Notes under the pieces: generated by a model
Told to the model about the DNA's origin: nothing
Database searches by the model: none
The model's input: the letters and a program-made list of their open reading frames with translations, nothing else
Position numbers and translations under genes: made by a program
In this document: positions 18,979-30,113 of the stretch, piece after piece
Layout: every line of letters begins with the position of its first letter
Numbering within the stretch: position 1 is the first letter of the stretch
NCBI GenBank assembly: GCA_963837735.1
Contig: CAWIOM010000005.1
Coordinates: forward strand, 91,318 to 155,317
Length of the DNA: 64,000 nucleotides
Source of the DNA: VRUE01 sp963837735
Lineage (GTDB): Bacteria > Actinomycetota > Thermoleophilia > Solirubrobacterales > 70-9
Direction of reading: 5' to 3'

Positions 18979-20372
18979 ATGCGCTTCTCACCACTGGCGG
19001 TCCTGGGTCTTGTGCTTCTGGCTGCCGTGCCAAGCGCCCAGGCGGCGCAGCGCTACGCCTCGCCGAGCGGAACAGGGACCGGCTGCGCCCAGGCGGTCCC
19101 GTGCTCGCTCGAAACCGCGGTCGCGAAAGCGAAAGAGAACGACGAGGTGATCATCGCCAGCGGCTCCTACACCGCCCACGAACTCTACCCCGAAGACTTC
19201 GCAGTCGAAAGCCTCTACGTCCATGGCGACTTCGGCTCGCCGATGCCGATCATCAGCAGCTCCGCAAAAACCGAGCGCTATGTCCTCGGGACGTTCGGCG
19301 CGGGCTCGGTCCTCTCCTGGGTCGACGTCAGGGCATCGGGCCAGGAAAGCGGGGGCGTCGAATGTGCCGGCGCGCGGGTCGAACGGGTGCGCGCCACGGA
19401 GAGCGGCGCGGAAGGCACCGCGATCCTCGCCGGCGGCGGCTGCGCGATCGTCGACAGCCTCGCCGTCGCCGGCGGCGGCGGATCGTCGGCGTTGTTCGCT
19501 CTACGGCACCAGTGGGCAGCCTGGCCGGGTCGGTGACCAACAGCACCGCACTGGCTACGGGAAGCGGGTCGCGCGGGATCGTCGCCAGCTACATGGGGCT
19601 CGGGGGCGGCAAGTACACGGTCGACGTCACCAACACGATCGCCCAGGGATCCTTGGCGGACCTGTACACGAGCGGTTCCGTCGTCGAATACAGCGAAATC
19701 GTCGCCTCGCACTCGAACTTCGACAAAGCCATCCCGCAGAACGGGGGGAAAATCGTCGACGCCGAAGCCAACCAGTCGGCGGCCCCCGGGTTCGTGGACG
19801 CCGGCGGAGGCAACTACGCGGAGGCATCCGGCTCGCCGACGATCGACGCCGGCGTCGTCGGGCCCGGAATCGGGGCGCTCGACCTCGACGGCAACCCGCG
19901 CAACCTGGGCCAGGCCGTGGACATCGGGGCCTTCGAGTTCGTGGCACCCGCCGCGCCGGCACCCCCGGCCGGTCAAATCCAGTCCCTGCTTCTCTCGCCG
20001 AGCACCTTCGTCGCCGCGAACCTGGGCGGCGCCGTGATCAGCAAGAAGAGGGGGAGGAAGCGCCCCGTGGGCACGAGCGTCGCCTACGAACTGACGGCCC
20101 CGTCCACCGTCACCTTCACCGTCGAGCGCAGGGCGGCCGGTCGCAGGGCGGGGAAGAGGTGCGTGAAGCGCACGAGGGCCAACAGGCAAAAGGCGAAATG
20201 CACGCTCCTCAGGCCGGTGAGGGGCTCGTTCACCCACGCCGGCGGCGCCGGCGCGAACATCTTCAAGTTCGCGGGCAGGATCGGCGGCAGGACCCTGCGG
20301 CCGGGCAGGTACCGGCTGGTCGGATCGGCGGGCGGATCCGGCAAGCGGGCCGGCTTCCGGATCGTCAGGTGA
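18979..20372 (+). CDS. Secreted beta-helix protein, paralogue 1, frameshifted near 19500
   Basis: Signal peptide (VLGLVLLAAVPSAQA, cleavage about residue 22) then QRYASPSGTGTGCAQAVPCS and AVAKAKENDEVIIASGSY. These are the usual opening of right-handed parallel beta-helix proteins that form pectate-lyase-like folds. A middle with TVDVTNTIAQGS and SPTIDAGVVGPG leads to DIGAFEF, the end of the 'choice-of-anchor Q' region. The C-terminal domain has VTFTVERRAAGRRAGKRC and GRTLRPGRYRLVG, an Arg/Cys-containing beta-sandwich frequent in Thermoleophilia. No catalytic residues can be assigned. About 463 residues. Confidence 0.78.
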
Positions 20373-20463
20373 GACGATCGAGGTCCGACTTGACCGAGCC
20401 GGCAGAGCCGAACCCGTCGAACCGCTCGACTAAACGCCCGCCACCCCCTACCATCGGTTGCCT

Positions 20464-21860
20464 ATGAAGGGGGGAATCGCTGTTCTGCTGGGCGTTCTGG
20501 CGTTGGCCCCCGCGGCCCAGGCGTCGCAGCGATTCGCAGCGCCTGACGGCACCGGCACCGACCCCTGCGCCCAGGGCAGCCCGTGCTCGCTCGAACTGGC
20601 CGTCACCGGCGCCAAAGCCGGCGACGAGGTGATAGTCGGCGCCGGGACCTACACGCCGTCGGCGCGGATCGAACTGCCCAGCGGGAAACCGAACGTCGAC
20701 GTCCACGGGGACACCGGCGGCCCGCTACCCAGGATTCAGGCCTCGTTCAACGGGCCTGTCTTCGAAGAGTACGAGGCGGGCGACAGCCTCTCCTATCTCG
20801 AAATCGAGAACGACTTCAACGGCGGCAGTCGGCGTGTACTGCAGCGGCGGGCGGCTGGACAGGCTGCGGGTGCAGGTGGTCGGGGAAGGCGGGCGGGCGG
20901 TTCTCGCCTTCCCGGATTGCGGGCCGATCCGCAACAGCGTCCTGCTCACCGAGGGCGCCAAATCGGTCGCCTCTGGAAGCCGATGCGCACCTCGGCCAGA
21001 CCTCGATCGCGGCGCGCAACGTGACGGCGATCGCCGTCGGGACGGGGTCGAGCGGCGTCGTCGCCGGATACGAATCGGTCGCCGCCGGCGCCTTCACGCT
21101 GGAACTCGAGAACTCGATCGCCCGCGGCGCGAGGATCTGCGTGCCGCTCGGCAGCAACGGCGGGCCGGGGAACATCGCCGTCACCCACTCCAACTTCGAG
21201 ACCGTCGTTCCGGTCAACGGCGGCCAGGTGATCGACGGCGGCGGCAACCAGAGCGCGGCGCCGCTCTTCGTCGATGCCGAAGGCGGCGACTACCGCGAGG
21301 CGTCGGGCTCGCCGACAATCGACGCCGGGATCGCCGGGCAGCTCGGCCCGCTCGACCTGACCGGCAACTCGAGGACGCTCGGCTCCGCCCCCGACATCGG
21401 CGCCTACGAGTTCGTGCCCGCACCACAGCCGCCCGTGGCGGCGGCGGGAGCGCTCGAGTCTCTGAAGCTCTCGAAGGCGCGGTTCCGGGCGGCGAAGGGC
21501 GGCGAGGCGATCCTCAGCGCCGCCCGCAAGAAGGGCAAGCACCGCCGGTCTCCGGTCGGCACGACCGTCACCTACTCGCTCTCGGCGGCGGGCACGGTCT
21601 CGTTCTCGGTCGAGCGCCGGGTGGTGGGCCGCAAGGTGGGCAAGCGCTGCGTGAAGAAGACCGGCGCCAATAGGGCGAAGAGGCGGTGCGCGACGTTCAA
21701 GCCCGTCCGCGGCAGCTTCAGCCAGGCGGGCGCGGCGGGGGCCGGCCACTTCAGGTTCTCCGGGCGCCTCGGCGGCAGGGCGCTGAAGCCCGGCGCCTAC
21801 CGACTGCTCGGCGAGGCCGGCGGCGCCTCCAAGACGGTGAGCTTCACGATCCTCAGATGA
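20464..21860 (+). CDS. Secreted beta-helix protein, paralogue 2, frameshifted
   Basis: Same architecture as paralogue 1: signal peptide (VLLGVLALAPAAQA), QRFAAPDGTGTDPCAQGSPC, AGDEVIVGAGTY, then after frame changes near 20825 and 20990 VTAIAVGTGSSGVVAGYES. It continues with NSIARGARICVPLGS, SPTIDAGIAG, DIGAYEFVP and the C-terminal domain with VSFSVERRVVGRKVGKRC and ALKPGAYRLLGE. ATG 20464 was preferred over TTG 20458 because a TACCAT motif lies 9 bases upstream. Its stop overlaps the ATG of paralogue 3 (ATGA). Function unknown; probably extracellular. Confidence 0.77.
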
Positions 21861-23245
21861 GCGCGCGTCTCGTCCTCCTCGTCCTCCTCGCTCTGCTTGC
21901 TCTGCCGGCCACGGCGCCGGCGGCGCAGCGCTTCGCGGCGCCGTCCGGGTCCGGGCCGGAGCCGTGCGCCGAGGCGGTGCCCTGCTCGCTGAAAGTCGCG
22001 GTCACCAAAGCGAAACCGGGGGACGAGGTGATCGTCGGGGGCGGCTCCTACGCGGTCTCCGAATACCTCGCACCGGAAGGATCTCCGCCCAACGTCTTCG
22101 TCCACGGCGACCCGAGCGGCCCGATGCCCCAGATCGTCGGGTCCAGCGCGGCGACGATCGTCCTGCCGGGGTCCGGCGGGAGGATGGCCTACCTCGACAT
22201 GTCGACCAGCGCGCCGGGCGGCTTCGCGGCCTACTGCGCCGGGTTCGGCAACGTCCTCGAACGGATCAGGGCGACGGCGAGCGGGACGGCGGGCATCGGG
22301 ATCAGAATGTCGAGCAACTGCTCGGTCAGCGACAGCGTCGCCCTGGCGACGGGGCTCGAACTCGTACGCCGATTATCGGCGAAGGCGGGCTCGGCTCACC
22401 CACCTACGCGGTGCGCAACGTGACCGCGATCGCGACCGGGCCCAGCTCGAGGGGCGTGGCCGTCAGCTGCCCGGGCTGCCTCCCGTTCGAAACAGGGACC
22501 ATCGACCTGACGAACACGATCGCCCGCGGCGTCGAAACCGACCTCCGGGCCTCGTCGGGATCCTCGACCAAGATCGTCGTCGAGAGCTCCAACTTCGAGA
22601 CGTCCAAAGGCACGGCCGAATCGATCGTCGACAAAGGCGGCAACCAGACCACGCCGCCGCTCTTCGTCGATGCCGCGAACGGCGACTACCGCGAGGCGGC
22701 CGGGTCGCCGACGATCGACGCCGGGGTCACGGACCCCGCCAACGGGCCGCTCGACCTCGAGGGCAACCCGCGCACGGTCGGCGCCGCAACCGACATCGGC
22801 GCCTACGAGTTCGTGCCGCCCCTGCCGCCGGCGGGGGCGGCCGGGCAGATCCAGTCGCTGCGCCTCTCCCCCGCGAGGTTCCGGGCGGTCAAAGCCGGCG
22901 AAGCGATCCTCAGCGCCAAGAAGAAGAAGGCGCCGGTCGGCACGACCGTCACCTACTCGCTCTCCGCCGCCGCGCAGACGGAATTCTTCGTCGAAAAGAA
23001 GGTCGTCGGGCGCAAGGTCGAAGGGCAGGTGCAGGAAGGTGACGAAGGCCAACCGCGGCAGGAAGAAGTGCGTCGTCTTCCGGCTGATCAAGACCGGGTT
23101 CGCGCACTCGGGCGTCGGCGGGCGCCAACAGCTTCAGGTTCTCCGGCAGGCTCGGCGGAGGTGGGCCTCAGGCCCGGCGCCTACCGGCTCGTCGGCGAAG
23201 CGGGCGGCAGCCGGCGCAAGGGCGAGCTTCCGGATCGTCCGGTAG
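21857..23245 (+). CDS. Secreted beta-helix protein, paralogue 3, frameshifted
   Basis: Signal peptide LVLLVLLALLALPATAPAA, then QRFAAPSGSGPEPCAEAVPC and KPGDEVIVGGGSYAVSEYL. The middle reads VRNVTAIATGPSSRGVAVSC, DLTNTIARGVETDLRA, SPTIDAGVTDPAN and DIGAYEFVP. The C-terminal sandwich (VGTTVTYSLSAAAQTEFFVE) is interrupted by frame changes near 23030, 23130 and 23225 after an earlier one near 22360. It ends ASFRIVR, as in the other two copies. Translationally coupled to paralogue 2. Relative order and spacing indicate tandem duplication followed by divergence. Confidence 0.76.
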
Positions 23246-23258
23246 ACGCCGGACGCCG

Positions 23259-24230
23259 CTAGAACTCGTAGGTCCGCGCCCGCCGGTGGCGGTCGAGGGC
23301 GAGGCCGATGAGCTGGTCGCAGAGGTCCGGGTAGGCGATGCCGCCCGCCTCCCAGAGCTTCGCGTAGACGCTGGTCTCGGTGAAGCCGGGCATCGTGTTG
23401 ACCTCGTTGACCAGCACGCGGCCGTCGGGCTCGACGAAGAAGTCGCAGCGGGCGAGGCCGGCGCAGCCGCCGATCTCGAAGGCGGAGATCGCCAGGCGGC
23501 GCAGCCCCTCCCCCTCCTCCTCGGAGAGCGGCGCCGGCACGACCAGCTCCATGCCCCCGGCCCGGTACTTGGTCTCGTAGTCGTACCACTCGCCGTGGGC
23601 GACGATCTCACCCGGGGGCGAGGCCTCGACCCGCTCGTTGCCGAGCAGCGAGCACTCGACCTCGCGGCCGGCGGCAGAGGCCTCGACGATCACCCTCGGG
23701 TCGTGCCGGAGGGCGAGCTCGACCGCCTCGTCCAGCTCGGAGCCCGTCCCCTCGACCCTGCTGATCCCGACGCTCGAGCCGAGCCGCGAGGGCTTCACCC
23801 AGAGTGGCGAGCCCAGCGCCGCGGCGCGCTCGCGCCAGCCCTCCTCGCCGACGGCGACGAAGCCGACCTGGGGGATGCCGCGCTCGGCGAAGAGCCGCTT
23901 CAGGGTCAGCTTGTCCATGCAGATCGCCGAGGAGAGGACGTCGGAGCCGACGTAGGGAAGATCGAGCCACTCGAGCAGCCCCTGGGCGCTGCCGTCCTCG
24001 CCGAAGGGCCCGTGCAGGGCCGGGAAGGCGGCGTCGGCGCCGAGCAGGCCGCGGCCCGGAGTCAGCGCCAGCTCCTCGCCGTCCGCGGACCAGCGACCCT
24101 CGCGGGAGATCGTCACCCGCAGCGCCTCGTGGCCGGCCTCCTCCAGGCCACGGGCGACGGCATCGCCGGAGCGCAGCGAGATCTCGTGCTCGGAGGAGCG
24201 GCCGCCGGCGATCACCGCGACGCGGCTCAT
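23259..24230 (-). CDS. ddl: D-alanine--D-alanine ligase (first of two)
   Basis: 323 residues, intact. ATP-grasp ligase joining two D-Ala for peptidoglycan precursors. N-terminal VAVIAGGRSSEHEISLRSG is the classic Ddl opening. FPALHGPFGEDGSAQGLLEW is the first substrate block, LWVKPSRLGSSVGISRVEG the ATP-grasp loop, and LARCDFFVEPDGRVLVNEVNTMPGFTETS the Mg/ATP and D-Ala site with Glu and Asn ligands. It follows the PASTA kinase gene, whose stop overlaps its ATG (ATGA), placing it in the cell-wall growth operon. A second Ddl lies at 50931-51900. Confidence 0.93.
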   Translation of the reverse strand: MSRVAVIAGGRSSEHEISLRSGDAVARGLEEAGHEALRVTISREGRWSADGEELALTPGRGLLGADAAFPALHGPFGEDGSAQGLLEWLDLPYVGSDVLSSAICMDKLTLKRLFAERGIPQVGFVAVGEEGWRERAAALGSPLWVKPSRLGSSVGISRVEGTGSELDEAVELALRHDPRVIVEASAAGREVECSLLGNERVEASPPGEIVAHGEWYDYETKYRAGGMELVVPAPLSEEEGEGLRRLAISAFEIGGCAGLARCDFFVEPDGRVLVNEVNTMPGFTETSVYAKLWEAGGIAYPDLCDQLIGLALDRHRRARTYEF

Positions 24231-26093
24231 TCTTCGGCCGGCGCCTGCGCCGGCGGCGCCTTGCCGACGACGATCGTCACCGTGTCGCCGGGTTCGACTT
24301 CGGAGCCCGGGGGCGGGAACTGGTCCGTCGCCTTGCCGACCTTGGAGGGCACGTTGGTCTCCTGTTCGCTGACCGTCGGCGTCAGCCCGGCTTCGCGCAC
24401 CGTGGAGACCGCGTCGGAGCGCTGCTTGCCGATCACGTTCGGCACCGATGCCGTTTCGACGCCTTCGGAGACGACGATCGAGACGGTCGAGCCGGGCTCG
24501 ATCCGGCTGCCGGCGCTCGGCGTCTGGCGGATCACCTGCCCTTCGGGAGCCGAGTCGGGCCGTTCGGTGACGCTGGGCACGAAGCCGGCGGCGCGGATCT
24601 GCTGTTCGGCGGTCGCCACGGCGTAGCCGACCAGGACCGGGACCTTGCCCAGCTTCGGGCCCGAGGAGACCGTGAGGACGACGGTCGAGCCCCGGGTCAG
24701 CGAGGAGCCGCCCGAGGGGTCGGAATGGATGACCTGCCCTTCCGCGACGCCGTCGGAGTTGACCCGGTCGACCTGGACCTCGAAGCCGGCCTCTTCCAGC
24801 GCCGCCGTCGCCTTCGCCACCGACCGGCCCGCGGTCGAGGGCACCGTGCCGCTGCCCGGCCCGGTGCTGACCGTGAGGATCACTTCCGGCTTCGAGCAGA
24901 AGAAGGCGAGCAGCGCGCAGTCTTCGTCGACCTCGCCCGGGATCGGGTCCTGCTCGAGCACGGTTTCGGCTTCCGCTTCGTTTTCGACTTCGTGGGGCTC
25001 GCCGATCTTGAAGCCTTCCCCTTCGAGCCTGGTTTCGGCGCGTTCGAGCGAGCGGCCGGTCACTTTCGGGACTTCGGCGGTCGTGTCGCGGGTCAGCGCG
25101 AGGGCGATCAGGACGCCGATCAGCGATCGCGATCGCGGCGAGGATCAGGAGCCGGCGGCGGCGCCTGCGCTCCTCCTCTTCGATCTCGTCCATCTCGGCC
25201 GCCTCGGCGCTCGGTCAGCGCAACCGGCGGCAGTGGCGCGAAGGCGGCGGTTCCGCCGCCCAGCTCGTCGCCCGCCCGGAGCGCGTTGTCGAGCGCGAGC
25301 GATGAAGGCGTCGGCGCTCTGGAAGCGGTCGCCGGGGCTCTTCTCCAGCGCCCGCATCACCACCGAGTCGAGCGCCGGCGAGACCTCGCGCTTTGATCGA
25401 GCTCGGCCGCTGCGGCGCCTGCGAGACCTGTTTCATCGCCACGGCGACGGCGCTTTCGCCTTCGAACGGCACCCGGCCGGCGAGCGCCTCATAGAGGATC
25501 ACGCCGATCGAGTAGAGGTCGGAGACCGGCGTCACCTCTTCGCCCTGGGCCTGCTCCGGCGAGAGGTAGTGGGGGGTGCCCATCACCGAGCCGGTCTGGG
25601 TGATCTCCGAGACCCCGGCACGGGCGATGCCGAAGTCGGTGACGACCGCCTTGCCCTCGTCGTCGACGATCACGTTCTGGGGCTTGAGGTCGCGGTGGAC
25701 GACGCCGTTGCGGTGGGCGAAGCGCGCGCCCTCGAGCACCTGCCGGACCAGGTAGACCGACTGCTCCGGCGTCAGGCCGATGTCGATCAGCTGCTTCAGC
25801 GAGCGGCCCTCGAGGTACTGCATCGCGATGTAGTAGGTGCCCTCGACCTCGCCGCGGTCGAAGACGGCGACGATGTTCGGGTGGTGCAGGCCGGCCGCCG
25901 ACTCGGCCTCGCGGCGGAAGCGCTCGACGAATTCGCGGTCCTGGGCGAAGCGGCCGTGCAGGACCTTGAGCGCGACCTGGCGCTGCAGGTGACCGTCCTC
26001 GGCGAGCCAGACGTCGGCCATCCCGCCCGAGCCGATCTTGCGCAGCACCGTGTAGCGCCCGTCGACGACGCTCCCCTCGCTCACCTCAGGCAC
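24227..26093 (-). CDS. pknB: PASTA-domain Ser/Thr protein kinase (PknB type), frameshifted
   Basis: Kinase domain from ATG 26093: IGSGGMADVWLAEDG glycine loop, VALKVL Lys, VVHRDLKPQNVIV, TDFGIARAG and GTPHYLSPEQ. After frame changes near 25395, 25300 and 25125 come a membrane helix (VALIGVLIALAL) and four PASTA repeats to 24227, each opening with VPxxxG and ending in a VTxxVSxG-like strand. The first repeat carries an unusual insert with two cysteines (EDCALLAFFCSK). PASTA kinases bind muropeptides or lipid II and control cell-wall growth. Gene order with pbpA, rodA, PP2C and FHA genes matches the mycobacterial pknB locus. Confidence 0.92.
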
Positions 26094-26126
26094 TGCCCGC
26101 CTCCTTGCCGTTCGTCGTCCGCATTC

Positions 26127-27594
26127 TCATTCTCCGTTCAGGATCGCTTCCGCGACTTCGCGGAAGATCGGTGCCGCTACGTCATTGCCGAACTGTTCGG
26201 TGCACTCGACCGAGACGGCGATCGCGATCTTGGGTTCGTCGGCCGGCGCGAAGCCCATGAACCAGGCCTGATTCTGATCGACGCCGCCGCCGCAGCTCGC
26301 GTTGCCCGGCGTTTCCGCCGTTCCGGTCTTGCCCGCGACCGGCACGCCGGAGATCTCGGCGTTGGTGCCGGTGCCGCCGCTGACCACCCCTTCCATCGCC
26401 GTCGTCAGCTGCGGCGGCGGTCTTCTCGCTGATCGGCCGGCTGAACTCGGAGGGGTCGAGCTGGTCGATGATCCTGCCGTCGGGGTCGATCACCCGGTTC
26501 CAGATCTGCGGCTTCATCAGCCTGCCGCCGTTGGCGACCGCCGCCGCGACCTCGGCGATCTGGATCGGCGTCGCGAGCAGCCGCTCCTGGCCGATCGCGA
26601 CGCGGGCGATGTCGATCGGGTCGCCGGAGGTGAGGACGTCGCCGGTCGAGAGTTCGACGATGCCGCTGACCGTGAGCTGTTCGGAGGGGAGGTCGATCGC
26701 CGGCTTCGTGTTGAAGCCGAAGCGGTCCATGTATTCGAACAGGGTGTCCTCGCCGACCCTTTCGCCGACCTGGGCGAACCAGGTGTTGACCGAGCTGGTC
26801 AGCGCGTCGTCGAGCTTCAGCCCCGAGTAGGAGGTGCCGAAGTCGTTTTCGAGCGGGATGCCCTGGACGTCGAGCGAGCCGGGCGCGTCGATCGCCGTTT
26901 CCGGCGTGATCGTGCCGCTGTCGAGCGCCGCGGCGGCGGTCACGACCTTGAAGGTCGACCCCGGCGGGTAGCGCGACTGGGTGCCGCGGTCGACGAGCGG
27001 CGCTTCGAGCACGTTGCGGTTCAGCCTCGAGAGTTCGTAGGGGACCCGGTTCGGGTCATACGGGGCGTTGGAGGCCAGCACCCTGACCGCGCCGGTGGCG
27101 GGCTCGATCGCGACGACGGCGCCGAAGCGGTCGACGCCCTGGAGCCCTTCCAGCGCCGTCCGCTGGGCGGTCGGGTCGATGTTGGTGACGATGTCGTTGC
27201 CTTCCTGCTTGCGGCCCCGGAGCTCGTCGAGGATCGAGCTGAATTCCGATTCGTTGCCGACCAGCTCGTCGTCGTGGTAGCGCTCGAACTCCGAGTTCCC
27301 CTGCTGCACGAAGCTGTAGCCGATCGGGTGGCCGTAGAGCGACCCCTCCGGATAGCGGCGGACATAGCGCAGCGCGGCGCCGTGGCCCTTGGGGACGGAG
27401 CGGGCGATCACGGTGCCGTCGGCGGCGAGGATCCGCCCGCGCCTGATCTGCTGCTGCTCGAGCAGCGGCCGCTTGTTCGCTTCCTTGTCCTTCAGCGCCT
27501 TGGCGTCGAACACCGCCCAGTAGGACGTGAAGCCGATCAGCACCGCGAAGAGGACGACGGTGAAGGCGAACAATTTGACGATCTGCCTGTTCAC
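26127..27594 (-). CDS. pbpA: Penicillin-binding protein (PbpA type), frameshifted near 26415
   Basis: Class B PBP transpeptidase that crosslinks septal or lateral peptidoglycan. An N-terminal membrane helix (KLFAFTVVLFAVLIGFTSYW) is followed by a pedestal domain with RGRILAADGTVIARS. The catalytic motifs are YPPGSTFKV (SxxK), SSVNTWF (SxN) and VAGKTGTAE (KTG) near the end. About 485 residues. GTG 27594 is the start expected from homologues, but as sequenced it is in frame with the upstream RodA/FtsW gene with no stop between them. One ordinary frameshift near 26415 separates the last 95 residues. Confidence 0.9.
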
Positions 27595-28930
27595 GGCGCG
27601 CGGTTCCTCGATCCCCCGCGCTTCACGCCGGGCGCGGTCGGAGACCAGCAGCAGCAGTGCCAGGAGGACGAAGTTGGCGAGGACCGAGCTGCCGCCGTAG
27701 CTGACGAAGGGCAGGGTGACGCCGGTCAGCGGGATCACCCGGGTGACGCCGCCGATGATCACGAATGCCTGGATCGCGAAGACGGCGGTCAGCCCGGTCG
27801 CCAGCAGCTTCGAGAAGCCGTCGTCGGCGAGCAGCGCGACCTTGAAGCCGCGGGCGGTGATCAGCAGGTAGATCAGGACCAGGCCGGCGGCGCCGAAGAG
27901 GCCGAGCTCGTTGACGATCAGCGAGTAGATCGTGTCGGTCTGCGCGGCCGGCAGCAGCGCGTTGTCGGTGCCGGGGATCGTGATCAGCCCCTGGGCGAAG
28001 CCTTTGCCGAACAGCCCTCCGTCGGCCTGGGCGAAGATCGATTGGAGGATCTGGTAGCCGCTTCCGCCGGGATCGTATTTGCCGGTGGCGGGGTCGTTGT
28101 AGGGGTTGAGCCAGATGTCGACCCGCTCACCGACGTGGGGCACGGTCGAGGCGAAGAACCAGGCCCCGACGACGAACATCGCCATCCCGATGACGACGAA
28201 CGAGAAGCGCCCGGTGGCAACGTAGAGGAGAGCGAGGAAGGCGGCGAAGAACATCAGCGAGCTGCCCAGGTCGCGGATGAAGACGAGCATGAACATCGAG
28301 GCGCCCCAGACGACGAGCAGCGGGCCGAGGTGCTTGAGCGGCGGCAGGGTGACGCCGAGGACGCGGCGGGCGCCGACGATCAGCACCTCGCGGTGCTCGC
28401 GCAGGTAGCTGGCGAGGAAGACGACGATGCAGATCTTCGAGAACTCGGCCGGCTGGAAGGCGAGCGGGCCGATCTTGATGCCGAGGTAGGCTTCGTTGAC
28501 CTGCTGGCCGATCCCCGGCAGGCGCGGCGCCAGCAGCAGCAGCAGCCCGACCGCGGCGATCGTGTAGCGGTAGCGCTCGAGCACGTGGTAGTCGCGCAGG
28601 AACTGGATCGTCAGCGTGAAGAGGAGCAGGCCGAAGACGAACCAGTTCGCCTGGTCGCGCGCCAGGGTCGGCGTCGATCCGGTAGATCATCACCAGGCCG
28701 AAGGCGGTCAGCAGCGCGACCAGCGGGAAGAGGTAGGGGTCGGCGTCGGGCAGCCGGATCCGCAGGAAGAGGTGGGCGGCCAGGCAGAGCGCCAGGAAGT
28801 AGGCGCCGTAGATCAAGCTGAGGTTGCCGAGCCGCGCTTCCTCCTGGGCGAAGACCGCGGCGAAGCCGGCGGTGAGCAGGAGGGCGACGGGAACCAGAGC
28901 GCCGAGCTCGCGGTTCCGGGCCGAGGTCAC
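27591..28930 (-). CDS. rodA: RodA/FtsW-type SEDS glycosyltransferase, frameshifted near 28673
   Basis: SEDS-family peptidoglycan polymerase with about 10-12 membrane helices. Signatures are FQPAEFSKICIVVFLASYL, FIRDLGSSLMFFAAFLALL, DPGGSGYQILQSIFAQADGG, GTDNALLPAAQTDTIYSLI and LTGVTLPFVSYGGSS. These contain the catalytic Asp region and the conserved C-terminal loop. GTG 28930 overlaps the PP2C stop (GTGA). The expected end is the TGA at 27591-27593 overlapping the pbpA GTG, but that TGA is one frame off here, so the protein reads on into PbpA. It works with PbpA as the polymerase-transpeptidase pair. Confidence 0.9.
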
Positions 28931-30113
28931 TTCGAGATCCCCTGGCTCTCTTCGATTTCTTCGACCAGCGAGGTCGCCTCCGAGCGCGAGCGCAGGTCGT
29001 GCCCGGTGACCGCGTCGCGGCGGCGGCTCGGGCAGCGACCCGGTCTGGATCGGGCTCGCGTAGCGCTCTTCGTAGAGCTCGATCCCGAACGGCAGTTCAT
29101 AGGGCAGGCCGCGGTAGATCGCGACGCGGCCGGCGTCGTCGGTGCCGAGGAACCAGACCTGGCGGTTCCCGTACCAGGCGCCGAAGGCGAGCGCGGCGAT
29201 CAGGACGACCGCGGCGAGCACCTTTGCCGCGGTCTTGAGGCGTCGCCTGCCGGGCTTCTTCACGGCGCCCTCGCGGCGCTGCCGGGCGGCGGCCGCGGCG
29301 GCCCGGCGGCGGACCTCGGTCGTCGTCAGCCCGGCTTCCTCCGCGGTCGCGCCGATCAGCGTCGCGTCCTCGCGCGAGACGCCGGCCGGGGCGCTGGCGT
29401 CTTCGAGCCGGAAGGCGAGCGCCGTGATGTTGTCGCGGCCGCCGGCCCGGTTGGCCTCGTCGACGAGCGCCCGCACGGCCGCTTCCATCGAGGTCGCGTC
29501 GCCGAGCAGGTGGGCGATCTGCTCGTCGCCGAGCATCGTCGTCAGCCCGTCCGAGCAGATCAGGAAGACGTCGCCCGGGCTGGCCGGGACCGTCTGCACG
29601 TCGACCTCGACCTCCGGCTCGGGCCCCAGCGCGCGGGTGATGATCGAGCGCTGCGGATGGTCCTCGGCCTGGGCGTCGGTGAGCTGGCCCTTGCGCCGCA
29701 TTTCCTCGACCAGCGAGTGGTCGCGGGTGAGGCGTTCGAGCTTGCCGCCGCGCAGGCGGTAGGCGCGGCTGTCGCCGACGTGGCCGATCCCGACCTCGTC
29801 GCTCTCCGCGTTGACGACGACGGCGGTGATCGTCGTCCCCATCCCGGTCCGCGAGGGGTCCTCGCGGGCGAGCTCGTGGATCGCGTGGTTCGCGGCCTCG
29901 ATCGTCTCGCGCAGGAAGGGCTCCGGGGGGCCCTCGGGCAGGTCGCGGTCGAAGGCGTCGGCGGCGGCCTTCGAGGCGACCTCGCCGGCCTGGGCGCCGC
30001 CCATCCCGTCGGCGACGACGAAGATCGGCGAGCGCACGAAGTAGGAGTCCTCGTTGGCGCTGCGCTGGCGGCCCGGTGTCGGTGCGGAACGCCTGGTCGT
30101 CGACCCTCAGCAT
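28927..30113 (-). CDS. pstP: PP2C-type Ser/Thr phosphatase (PstP-like), frameshifted
   Basis: Mn/Mg-dependent phosphatase that reverses PknB-type phosphorylation. From ATG 30113, NEDSY-type metal residues (visible after a frame change near 30075) precede VVADGMGGAQAGEVASKAA, GIGHVGDSRAYRLRGGKL, FLICSDGLTTMLGDEQI and AGGRDNITALAFRL. A membrane helix (VLAAVVLIAALAFGAWYG) and a short external segment follow. The C-terminus is recovered by one shift near 29025 and ends EEIEESQGISK. About 395 residues. It matches the PstP position in the mycobacterial fhaA-fhaB-pstP-rodA-pbpA-pknB order. Confidence 0.92.
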
